DNA from: Candidatus Omnitrophota bacterium
GTDB lineage: Bacteria > Omnitrophota > Gorgyraeia > Pluralincolimonadales > Pluralincolimonadaceae
Reading direction: 5' to 3'
NCBI GenBank assembly: GCA_028706795.1
Contig: JAQTVK010000014.1
Span: forward strand, 1 to 12,043
DNA length: 12,043 bases
This document shows, piece after piece, positions 6,545 through 12,043 of the stretch. Numbering within the stretch: position 1 is the first letter of the stretch; each line of letters starts with the position of its first letter. A program made the translations under genes and the position numbers. The notes beneath the pieces are model-generated. The model searched no databases, was not told where the DNA came from, and worked only from the letters and a program-made list of their open reading frames with translations.

Positions 6545-7183
6545 ATGGCTAAATTCAATAATGAGATAAAGACGGGGATAGTCGTCGTAGCCGCGGTATT
6601 GGTGTTTATGTATATCTCCGCTATGATGGGCGGCGGGAAGAAGGTTATCGGGGGCTACGACCTTAATGTCATATTCAATTACGTAAACGGCCTCGAGGAT
6701 AAGGCGCCGGTAAAACTTGCGGGCGTCAACGTGGGAGAGGTGAAGAAGGTCGAGCATATCTATGATAATGACGAGACGAAGGTTCTTGTGCAGCTTACCC
6801 TCAACGGCGGCACCAAAGTCAGGGAAGATTCGAAGATCATAATAGGCACGACCGGGCTCATCGGGGAGAAATACATCGAAATAACCGGCGGGAAAAAAGG
6901 TTCGCCTATCGTTAAAAAAGGCAAGACGTTAACCGGGGTAGACCCGTTCGTGATGGAAGAGCTTATAGCTAAAGTGGATTCCGCGATCCAGGACCTGCAG
7001 AAGCTTATGGGCGATGCTGACAGCGTCCTCGTAGAGAATAAGGACGATATCAGGGTGACTATTATGAACCTCAAAGATTCTTCGGAGAATTTAAAGGAAT
7101 TCAGCGACGAGGTGAAGCGGAATCCCTGGAAGCTTCTCATGAAAGGCAAGGAAGTCCCGCCAACAGCCAACCCTAAGAAGTAA
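6545..7183 (+). CDS. mlaD: MlaD-like MCE-domain lipid-binding protein
   Basis: The substrate-binding subunit of the Mla-type transporter: an inner-membrane-anchored protein whose MCE domains form a hexameric ring with a hydrophobic channel in the periplasm. The product is 212 aa. Seen: one N-terminal membrane anchor (about 11-26), an MCE domain (about 37-118) with YDLNVIFNYVNGLEDKAPVKLAGVNVG-type strands and the conserved LIGEKYIEI (105-113), then a helical C-terminal region (about 135-192) ending in NPWKLLMKGKE. The extra helices are longer than in a minimal MlaD and resemble the helical tails of larger MCE proteins. AAAGGAG precedes the ATG at 6545; an out-of-frame ATG at 6540 is ignored. 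The gene follows mlaF by 12 nt. No gene for the soluble carrier MlaC follows, as it does in E. coli. Confidence 0.93.
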   Translation: MAKFNNEIKTGIVVVAAVLVFMYISAMMGGGKKVIGGYDLNVIFNYVNGLEDKAPVKLAGVNVGEVKKVEHIYDNDETKVLVQLTLNGGTKVREDSKIIIGTTGLIGEKYIEITGGKKGSPIVKKGKTLTGVDPFVMEELIAKVDSAIQDLQKLMGDADSVLVENKDDIRVTIMNLKDSSENLKEFSDEVKRNPWKLLMKGKEVPPTANPKK

Positions 7184-7201
7184 TGACAGGAGAGGAATGA
7201 T

Positions 7202-8041
7202 ATGAGGCTTAAATTTCCGGCATGTCTTTTGTTGCTCAGTTTCCTGTTTTTTAATTCTCCCTTGCTTTGCGCCAAGGAACTCGAGAGGGAAGCGAGGGTG
7301 ATCTTCGTCAAGGGCGATGCGAAGGTCCAGAAGGCAGGCAAGGCAGAATGGCTGTCCGCGAAGAAAGGCATGCTTTTAGCCGACGGCGATACCGCCAGGA
7401 CCGGGAAGGAAGCGGCCATAGAGATCTCTTTTGATAACGAGAACAAGAACCTGGTAAGGTTGGAGGAGGATTCGACTCTCATCCTGCGCGGGAAGATGCT
7501 CAAGCAGATAGAACTGCCGCAGGGCAGGATACGTTCGCTGGTCAAGAAGCTCGACAAAGAGACTTCATTCGAGATAAAGACCCCGACCATTATAGCCGGG
7601 GCAAGGGGAAGCGGCTGGGACGTCTCCACTGCCGAGAAAAGGGACAACGTCAGGGCTTTTGAGGACGAGATATTCGTCCAGGCGTACGGCCAGGACGGCA
7701 AATTAATAAAGGAAGTTTTGGTGAGGGAAGGCTGGGAGGTAATAATAGACAGGTTCCAGGCGCCCGGCGAGCTAATTGAGCTGTCGGATAAGGATAGACA
7801 GGACTGGAATTCATGGCGCGACGACCTGAATGACCGCCTGCAGGCCGGCGGCGCAAAGGAAGACAGCAAGCCCGGCGAATTTAACGATATCCAGCAGATA
7901 GAACGGATGACTGAAAGCCGGGACGATTTTAAACAGGATCTCCTGGAAACTGAGGATATCAAAAAGATAGACGACAGGATCCAGGGAGAGAGCGCGGACC
8001 CGGTCCACGGCGGCGCCGGGGGCGGCGCCGTGCATTATTAA
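7202..8041 (+). CDS. Secreted FecR-domain protein
   Basis: A 279-aa exported protein with an N-terminal signal peptide (about 1-24; hydrophobic run LLLLSFLFF, likely cleaved after LLCA). A Cys lies just before the cleavage site, but the preceding residues are not a canonical lipobox. Residues about 30-145 form a FecR domain: GDAKVQKAGKAEWLSAKKGM, then DGDTARTGKEAAIEISF, then IKTPTIIAGARGSGWDV (125-141), the family's characteristic TP..xARGTxF.V-type block. Residues about 195-265 are charged and probably helical, and the tail is Gly-rich (HGGAGGGAVHY). Outside iron signalling, FecR domains occur in many envelope proteins of unknown role. It follows mlaD by 18 nt with a good GGAGAGGA ribosome site and precedes the barrel gene. 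A periplasmic job linked to the transporter or the barrel is inference. Confidence 0.85.
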   Translation: MRLKFPACLLLLSFLFFNSPLLCAKELEREARVIFVKGDAKVQKAGKAEWLSAKKGMLLADGDTARTGKEAAIEISFDNENKNLVRLEEDSTLILRGKMLKQIELPQGRIRSLVKKLDKETSFEIKTPTIIAGARGSGWDVSTAEKRDNVRAFEDEIFVQAYGQDGKLIKEVLVREGWEVIIDRFQAPGELIELSDKDRQDWNSWRDDLNDRLQAGGAKEDSKPGEFNDIQQIERMTESRDDFKQDLLETEDIKKIDDRIQGESADPVHGGAGGGAVHY

Positions 8042-8069
8042 CATATCCGTAATGCCGCACAGGGAGATA

Positions 8070-9098
8070 ATGAATAAATTACTGCCGTTAGTTCCCGCGT
8101 TGTTTTTAATATTGATATTCCCCTTCTCTGTAAATGCGGCTGATATAAACGAGGAACAGACGACCGAGAAATACCTCGGAAAATCAGAGGAGAAGGCCTA
8201 CAAGAAGGTCGAGACCGTCAAGGAAGGGCAGAGATATACGACGAAATTATTGGCCGCGGCCATCCAGGGATACGATAATAACGTCTTCCTTGACCCGCGC
8301 CGTGTCCAGGATACATTCTCCGAGGCCATCGTCGATGCCGGCGTCTCGTATCCGTTAAGCGGCAGGTGGGACGTCAACGGCGGGATCTCGGCGCATAACA
8401 TAACTTACTGGAAAGCGACCGACGCCAACCTTACCGAGGCGGACTTAAACTTCGGCTTCAACGGGAAACTCCCGGGCAACCTGACGCTTACCGCCTTCAA
8501 CGACGTCGAATTGGTCGAGTACCAGGCGAATGCCGACGGCAATTATCTCGGCGACAAAGTCGGGCTGGCCCTGAAGCAGAAGTTACCGAATAATTTTTTC
8601 CATTCGTTGAGATACGAGTATTTCTATAAGCATTATTCCGACAGGCGGGCGCTAGACGCTGACGGCGTAAAATCCGCGCATAAGAGGGAGGACGGCAGGA
8701 ACACCGTCTATTACGACCTTGGCGTTTACTTAAAACGGTCGATGTTTAAGGTCTTCGGCGAATATTACTATAACAACTCGAACGACAATTTCCTCGATTA
8801 TTATGATTATGAATCCCTGAGGCTCGGCTCCTCGATGATATACCTCCTGACCGACAAGATGAGCACCTCTTTTTCGTATTACAGGCAATTCAGGAATTAT
8901 CCCGGGAGGACACTCCTGGAAGACCCGACAAGGGGGGAGAAAGACAGGACGTGGGTCACATCCGCGTCGGTTTTTTACGATATTTACAAGAACGCGACTT
9001 TAGGCCTCAGTTACTCTTACAGGCAAAACCTCTCTAATAACCCTACACAGAAATACTCCGGCTCTATCACTTCCCTGGGGCTTTATTGCAGGTTCTAA
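8070..9098 (+). CDS. Outer-membrane beta-barrel protein, unknown function
   Basis: A predicted 342-aa outer-membrane protein. Seen: a signal peptide (MNKLLPLVPALFLILIFPFSVNA, cleavage after about residue 23), a short polar linker (about 24-50), then alternating hydrophobic/polar strands rich in Tyr, Phe and Asn to the end, with turns rich in Asp and Gly. The last strand, SLGLYCRF, ends in Phe, as the BAM recognition signal of barrel proteins does. The style resembles small porin-like or EpsL/BBP2-type barrels, but I do not recognise a specific family. I chose the ATG at 8070, which is preceded by AGGGAG and begins a canonical signal peptide. An ATG at 8052 in the same frame adds six residues but has no ribosome site. 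It is the last gene of the run; the following 96 nt are intergenic. Confidence 0.8.
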   Translation: MNKLLPLVPALFLILIFPFSVNAADINEEQTTEKYLGKSEEKAYKKVETVKEGQRYTTKLLAAAIQGYDNNVFLDPRRVQDTFSEAIVDAGVSYPLSGRWDVNGGISAHNITYWKATDANLTEADLNFGFNGKLPGNLTLTAFNDVELVEYQANADGNYLGDKVGLALKQKLPNNFFHSLRYEYFYKHYSDRRALDADGVKSAHKREDGRNTVYYDLGVYLKRSMFKVFGEYYYNNSNDNFLDYYDYESLRLGSSMIYLLTDKMSTSFSYYRQFRNYPGRTLLEDPTRGEKDRTWVTSASVFYDIYKNATLGLSYSYRQNLSNNPTQKYSGSITSLGLYCRF

Positions 9099-9194
9099 GA
9101 TAACTTCTCTTCCCGCCGGCTGCAAATAATCCAAAAATAGTTGAAAGAATTTTCCCAAAACTTACGTCTATATAGCTGAAAGGAGGGCATGTAA
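9099..9194 (+). promoter_or_regulatory. Intergenic leader before spoVG, with strong ribosome site
   Basis: This is the longest plus-strand gap in the window (96 nt), AT-rich in its second half, and probably holds a promoter for the spoVG-yraN-comM group. The best-looking boxes, TTGAAA (9141-9146) and TATATA (9169-9174), are 22 nt apart, too far for a normal sigma-70 promoter, so none is assigned. A strong Shine-Dalgarno AGGAGGG (9181-9187) precedes the spoVG ATG at 9195 by 7 nt. Between them lies an immediate start-stop, ATGTAA (9189-9194). No hairpin with a T-run was found that would end the upstream operon. Confidence 0.4.
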
Positions 9195-9452
9195 ATGCTC
9201 AATTTCAGCGTAAAGAGGCTATACAGGTTCGATGGGGAGGGAACGCTCAAAGCGTTCGCGGACGTCGCTATCGGTGAGGAGTTCCTGGTAAAAGGATTCC
9301 GGGTGGTGGAGGGAAAGAACGGCTTATTTGTAGCCGGACCCCAGCAGGCAGGTAACGACGGCAAGTGGTACCCGACGGCCTACCCGTTGAATGATGAGGC
9401 CAAGAAGGAGATCGATAAGGTCGTAATGGAAGCCTTCGGAAGTGGGGAATAA
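9195..9452 (+). CDS. spoVG: SpoVG-family nucleic-acid-binding regulator
   Basis: An 85-aa protein matching SpoVG over its length. The pattern is an opening strand (LNFSVKRLYRFDGEGTLKAFADVAI), then EEFLVKGFRVVEGKNGLFVAGPQ (28-50), then a hydrophilic loop, YPTAYPLN (59-66) and a C-terminal helix. The NGLFVAxP block is the family hallmark. SpoVG was named for a sporulation defect in Bacillus, but it is widespread in bacteria that do not form spores and binds DNA and RNA site-specifically as a global regulator. The ATG at 9195 is chosen from the strong AGGAGGG seven bases upstream. The 3' end overlaps yraN by 11 nt, so the two are coupled. Its targets here are unknown. Confidence 0.9.
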   Translation: MLNFSVKRLYRFDGEGTLKAFADVAIGEEFLVKGFRVVEGKNGLFVAGPQQAGNDGKWYPTAYPLNDEAKKEIDKVVMEAFGSGE

Positions 9453-9804
9453 GGAACTGGGGGACCTCGGCGAGGAGCACGCGGCGAGGTCCCTCACCTT
9501 AAAAGGCTACAGCATAATCGCGCGAAAATTCCGTTGCAGGTTCGGGGAGATAGACATTATCGCTCTGGATAGGGGGACGCTCGCATTTATTGAGGTCCGT
9601 TCCAGGTCGGATGAAGAATACGGGCTTCCGTACGAGACTATTAACCATGTAAAAAAGCGGCGTATAAGGAAGGTCGCTGCTGTCTTCCAGCTGAAATACG
9701 GTTTTTTGGAACATGACTCAAGGTTTGACTGTGTATCGGTGATCTTCGACAAAAATGGCAATATAAAAGATACTGAAATCATAAAGGACGCATTCTGGAG
9801 CTAA
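9442..9804 (+). CDS. yraN: YraN/UPF0102 family putative endonuclease-fold protein
   Basis: A 120-aa protein of the UPF0102 family, which has a restriction-endonuclease-like fold; its exact role is not established. Seen: NKELGDLGEEHAARSLTLKGYSIIARKFRCRFGEIDIIALDRGTLAFIEVRSR. Within it, Glu12, the GEIDIIA Asp and the FIEVRSR Glu sit at the positions of a PD-(D/E)xK-like active site; the family's usual VEVK reads IEVR here. The C-terminal half contains the typical DSRFDCVSV strand. The start is a GTG at 9442, which overlaps spoVG by 11 nt and gives the normal family N terminus; there is no good ribosome site, so coupling to spoVG is likely. yraN beside a comM/yifB gene is a common arrangement and suggests a link to DNA processing. 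Confidence 0.93.
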   Translation: MGNKELGDLGEEHAARSLTLKGYSIIARKFRCRFGEIDIIALDRGTLAFIEVRSRSDEEYGLPYETINHVKKRRIRKVAAVFQLKYGFLEHDSRFDCVSVIFDKNGNIKDTEIIKDAFWS

Positions 9805-9805
9805 A

Positions 9806-11338
9806 ATGCTTGCGAAAATAGAGAGCAGGACAGTATTGGGAATAGAGGCGAAGAAGGTGGAAGTGGAGGTTGATATGAGCGGCGGGCTTCCGTGTTTTAC
9901 GATAGTCGGCCTGCCTGATGCCGCGGTCAGGGAGAGCAGGGACAGGGTTGTATCCGCTATAAAGAACTGCGGATTCAAATTCCCCCCGAAGAAGATAACC
10001 ATAAACCTGGCGCCGGCGGACCTGAGGAAAGAAGGCGCGGCTTTTGACCTCGCCATCGCGGTGGGGATACTCGTATCCAACGGGGACCTCGAACAGGGCC
10101 GTGTCGCCGGAAAGGTATTTTGCGGAGAGCTATCGCTCGACGGCGGGCTGAGGCCGGTAAACGGCGCCCTCCCTATCGCGATAGGCATCTCGGAGAACGG
10201 GGGGAATGATTTTATCCTGCCGTCGGAGAACGCCAAGGAGGCGGCCATCGTCAGCGGGATCTCGGTTTTTCCGGCGAAGGATCTCGGCGAAGTGGTGGAT
10301 TTCCTGAAGGGTAAAGCGAAGATCGAGCCGCTCAAAGTCGATCTTGCCGGGACGCCGAGGCCGTCCGGCGTTTTTGATATTGATTTCAGCGACGTAAAAG
10401 GGCAGTGGCACGTAAAGCGCGGCCTCGAAGTCGCCGCGGCAGGCGGCCACAATGTCCTTATGATCGGCCCGCCGGGCTCCGGCAAGACAATGCTCGCCCA
10501 GCGGCTGGTCACTATATTGCCCGGGTTATCCTTCGGCGAGATGCTCGAAACGACGAAGATACACAGCGTCGCGGGCTTGCTCGACAGCAAAAACTTCCTG
10601 GTTTCGCGCCGTCCGTTCCGCATGCCGCATCACACGGTCTCATATGCAGGCCTCGTCGGGGGAGGAAAGATATTAAAACCCGGGGAGATAAGCCTTGCGC
10701 ATAACGGCGTCTTGTTCCTCGATGAGCTTCCGGAATTCCACCGAGACGCTTTGGAGGCTTTGCGCCAGCCGCTTGAAGGCGGGACGATAACCGTCTCGAG
10801 GGCCGCGTATAATTTCAGTTACCCGGCCAAGTTCATGCTCGTAGCCGCGATGAACCCGTGCCCGTGCGGATATTTTACCGACCCGAAGAAGGAATGCCAT
10901 TGCGCGCCGCCGGCGATCCAGCGTTATCTTTCGAAGGTCTCCGGCCCGCTGTTGGACAGGATAGACATACACCTCGAGGTCCCGTCATTGAGGTATAAGG
11001 AACTCTCCAACAAGAGCAGGGGAGAGAGTTCAGCGGATATAAAAGAGAGGGTGGATAAGGCGAGGAAGATGCAGGGGGAAAGGTACGAAGGGCTGAATAT
11101 ATTCTGTAATGCCCATCTCTCCTCGAAACACCTCGAGCAATTCTGCCGCATAGATAAAGAAGCGGCGGAACTTTTGAAACTGGCGATCCTGGAGCTGGGC
11201 CTGAGCGCGAGAGGTTATGATAAAGTGCTGAAGATCTCGAGGACGGTAGCCGACCTCGCGGGAGCGGATACGATATCGGCGGAACACATCTCCGAGGCGA
11301 TAAATTACCGCAGTTTGGACAGGAACCTGGGTTTCTGA
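9806..11338 (+). CDS. comM: YifB/ComM family Mg-chelatase-like AAA+ ATPase
   Basis: A 510-aa cytoplasmic AAA+ protein. The ComM homologue in naturally competent bacteria is a hexameric helicase that aids branch migration during integration of taken-up DNA; YifB is the E. coli name. Seen: an N-terminal Lon-protease-like (ChlI) domain (about 1-170; SGGLPCFTIVGLPDAAVRESRDRV near the start), Walker A GPPGSGKT (221-228), RPFRMPHHTVSYAGLVGGG (269-287), Walker B VLFLDELPEF (302-311), a Cys cluster PCPCGYFTDPKKECHC (351-366) probably binding zinc, and a C-terminal Mg_chelatase_C helical domain (about 410-508; LSARGYDKVLKISRTVADL). The length is normal. It starts one base after the yraN stop with no strong ribosome site, so it is likely coupled. 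Whether this organism is competent is not shown by the window. Confidence 0.96.
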   Translation: MLAKIESRTVLGIEAKKVEVEVDMSGGLPCFTIVGLPDAAVRESRDRVVSAIKNCGFKFPPKKITINLAPADLRKEGAAFDLAIAVGILVSNGDLEQGRVAGKVFCGELSLDGGLRPVNGALPIAIGISENGGNDFILPSENAKEAAIVSGISVFPAKDLGEVVDFLKGKAKIEPLKVDLAGTPRPSGVFDIDFSDVKGQWHVKRGLEVAAAGGHNVLMIGPPGSGKTMLAQRLVTILPGLSFGEMLETTKIHSVAGLLDSKNFLVSRRPFRMPHHTVSYAGLVGGGKILKPGEISLAHNGVLFLDELPEFHRDALEALRQPLEGGTITVSRAAYNFSYPAKFMLVAAMNPCPCGYFTDPKKECHCAPPAIQRYLSKVSGPLLDRIDIHLEVPSLRYKELSNKSRGESSADIKERVDKARKMQGERYEGLNIFCNAHLSSKHLEQFCRIDKEAAELLKLAILELGLSARGYDKVLKISRTVADLAGADTISAEHISEAINYRSLDRNLGF

Positions 11339-11347
11339 AATAATTAT

Positions 11348-11395
11348 GGTGACAGTACGCTTAATTATTGTCCGGGAAATAAGTATACTGTCACC
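11348..11395. repeat. Long imperfect palindrome between convergent genes (REP/MITE-like)
   Basis: GGTGACAGTACGCTTA (11348-11363) and TAAGTATACTGTCACC (11380-11395) are inverted copies: ten perfect outer pairs, one mismatch, one G-T wobble, then four more pairs, around a 16-nt AT-rich loop. It fills most of the 65-nt gap between comM and the minus-strand ybaK-like gene. Neither strand has a T-run right after the stem, so it is not a classical intrinsic terminator, although a transcript hairpin could still stabilise 3' ends from both sides. The arm sequence looks to me like a dispersed palindromic (REP-like) repeat, but only one copy is in the window. Confidence 0.6.
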
Positions 11396-11403
11396 GAGAT
11401 TAT

Positions 11404-11874
11404 CTAGACGTGTTTGCCGAAATCCGAGACTTTCGGTTTTACCAGTTTTTCAAAATCCGCGTATTTCATCTTCACCGTATCGGTGTGTGTCCCGCCGTTA
11501 AAGACGATCTCGACGTCTTCCTTGAGCATCTTGTCGGCGTAGGTCTCGAGGCCGAAAAGGTTCCCGAAGGGCGGCATCGCGCCGGGCTTATAATCCGGGA
11601 TAACTTTCTTGATGTCTTTTTCAGTGGCGATCTTTATGGACTTGCACTTCAGGACCGATTTGAGCTTTTTCGCGTCGATGAGGTGTATCGCGGGCAGGAC
11701 AGCGAGGACGAACTTGTCGCCGGCTTTTACCAGCACCGATTTTACGACCTGTTTACCCGGGACTTCCTGCGCTGCCGCTATTTCCTGTGCGGTGTAGGCC
11801 AGCTTATGCTTTAATGCCTTGTATTTTACCTTGTTTGTATCCAGGTATTTCTTTAACTTCGCCGCTATTGCCAT
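11404..11874 (-). CDS. YbaK/ProX-domain aminoacyl-tRNA deacylase
   Basis: A 156-aa protein of the YbaK/EbsC/ProXp superfamily, free-standing editing domains that hydrolyse mischarged aminoacyl-tRNAs. Seen: an N-terminal helical part (MAIAAKLKKYLDTNKVKYKALKH), EVPGKQVVKSVLVKAGDKFVLAVLPA (37-62) with the conserved Lys45 near the substrate pocket, GAMPPFG (98-104), which matches the GxxPPFG loop of YeaK-type members, and FNGGTHTDTVKM (125-136) with the conserved GG turn. The start is clear: AAAGGAGG (11882-11889, read on the minus strand) ends 7 nt before the ATG. The gene lies 34 nt downstream of tRNA-Leu on the same strand. Which amino acid and tRNA it edits cannot be told from the sequence; proximity to tRNA-Leu is not evidence of substrate. 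Confidence 0.9.
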   Translation of the reverse strand: MAIAAKLKKYLDTNKVKYKALKHKLAYTAQEIAAAQEVPGKQVVKSVLVKAGDKFVLAVLPAIHLIDAKKLKSVLKCKSIKIATEKDIKKVIPDYKPGAMPPFGNLFGLETYADKMLKEDVEIVFNGGTHTDTVKMKYADFEKLVKPKVSDFGKHV

Positions 11875-11908
11875 TTCCCGGCCTCCTTTCGCTCAAGGTT
11901 AAATTAAA

Positions 11909-11995
11909 TGGTGCCGAAGGAGAGATTTGAACTCTCAAGACCTTACGGTCACTGCGCCCTGAACGCAGCGCGTATGCCAGTTCCGCCACTTCGGC
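11909..11995 (-). tRNA. tRNA-Leu (anticodon CAG)
   Basis: Read on the minus strand, 87 nt fold as a class II tRNA. The acceptor stem GCCGAAG pairs with CTTCGGC, followed by A and an encoded CCA. The D stem is GCG/CGC. The anticodon stem CTGCG/CGCAG holds loop TTCAGGG, giving anticodon CAG (window 11959-11961). A long variable arm has stem GACC/GGTC with loop GTAA, and the T arm GAGAG-TTCAAAT-CTCTC is perfect. The long variable arm and anticodon fit leucine (CUG codon). It starts 4 nt after the stop of the upstream minus-strand reading frame, so it is probably processed out of a longer transcript. Confidence 0.97.
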
Positions 11996-11999
11996 TTGC

Positions 12000-12043
12000 T
12001 TAGTTCTTGTCGAACCACATCCTGTCGCGGTATTCCTTGACCA
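12000..12043 (-). CDS. C-terminal end of an unidentified gene (partial)
   Basis: On the minus strand one frame is open from the window edge to a TAA at 12000-12002 and reads VKEYRDRMWFDKN. The other two minus-strand frames are open to the tRNA as well, so the evidence rests on the plausible polar tail and on the stop lying 4 nt before the tRNA. The protein cannot be identified from 13 residues. If real, it would share a transcript with tRNA-Leu and the YbaK-like gene. Confidence 0.4.
   Translation of the reverse strand, partial: VKEYRDRMWFDKN

Noticed and set aside
7259..7276. FecR-domain protein as a lipoprotein (Cys23)
   Set aside because: The residues before the Cys (Pro-Leu-Leu) do not fit the lipobox, which needs a small residue at -1; cleavage after Ala24 by signal peptidase I is more likely.
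6760..7962. 400-codon antisense frame opposite mlaD and the FecR gene
   Set aside because: It spans two well-supported genes and their junction, is Ser/Leu-rich with no domain, and has no ribosome site; it is a codon-usage shadow.
8052..8069. Upstream ATG for the beta-barrel gene
   Set aside because: No ribosome site precedes it, while the ATG at 8070 follows AGGGAG and begins a canonical signal peptide.
9141..9174. TTGAAA/TATATA as a sigma-70 promoter for spoVG
   Set aside because: The 22-nt spacing is outside the usual 16-19 nt range; kept only as an unassigned intergenic leader.
9718..10623. 301-codon antisense frame opposite yraN/comM
   Set aside because: Overlaps highly conserved ComM motifs on the other strand; its translation is Ser/Pro-rich and unlike any family I know.
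11348..11395. The palindrome as a standard rho-independent terminator
   Set aside because: The stem is not GC-rich throughout, the loop is 16 nt, and neither strand has a T-run right after the stem.
11410..11814. 134-codon plus-strand frame opposite the YbaK-like gene
   Set aside because: The minus-strand frame has the conserved GAMPPFG and FNGG motifs and a strong ribosome site; the plus-strand frame has neither.
11804..11989. 61-codon minus-strand frame across tRNA-Leu
   Set aside because: It runs through the tRNA and into the YbaK-like gene in another frame, so it is not a gene.

Overview
The window is an ordinary-looking, gene-dense chromosomal stretch from a diderm (Gram-negative-type) bacterium of moderate GC content. 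It has no mobile genes and no CRISPR array. The outer membrane is implied by Mla-type lipid transport genes and by a secreted beta-barrel protein ending in Phe. The mix of these genes with SpoVG-, YifB/ComM- and DUF212-family genes, and heavy use of ATA (Ile) and AGG (Arg) codons, reminds me of uncultured phyla such as Candidatus Omnitrophota. That placement is an impression, not a demonstration.

Layout. (1) 2-1787: the 3' part of mnmE (tRNA wobble-uridine modification GTPase), then folE (GTP cyclohydrolase I). (2) 1795-9098: a promoter-like sequence just after folE, followed by ten tightly packed plus-strand genes with gaps below 30 nt or overlaps. They encode a DUF212/divergent-PAP2 membrane protein, a membrane-anchored TPR-LysM-YkuD L,D-transpeptidase, AccA, an RsbW-like HATPase, a STAS-domain protein, MlaE-, MlaF- and MlaD-like transporter subunits, a FecR-domain secreted protein and an outer-membrane beta-barrel protein. 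(3) 9195-11338: spoVG, yraN and the comM/yifB AAA ATPase, preceded by the only sizeable gap on the plus strand (96 nt). (4) 11348-11395: a strong imperfect palindrome between convergent genes. (5) 11404-12043, minus strand: a YbaK/ProX-type aminoacyl-tRNA deacylase, tRNA-Leu(CAG), and the last codons of an unidentified upstream gene.

How it fits together. Region 2 reads as a cell-envelope unit: acyl precursor supply (AccA), peptidoglycan cross-linking (YkuD) and lipid traffic between the membranes (MlaEFD). The most interesting point is a predicted kinase/STAS pair directly upstream of mlaE. The STAS protein sits where an MlaB subunit would be expected but carries a SpoIIAA-like phosphorylatable Ser-Ser-Gly loop. 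This suggests, as a hypothesis, an Mla transporter gated by a partner-switching phosphorylation system. No mlaC or mlaA is in the window; a FecR-domain protein and a beta-barrel occupy the downstream position instead. No gene-free stretch exceeds 300 bases.
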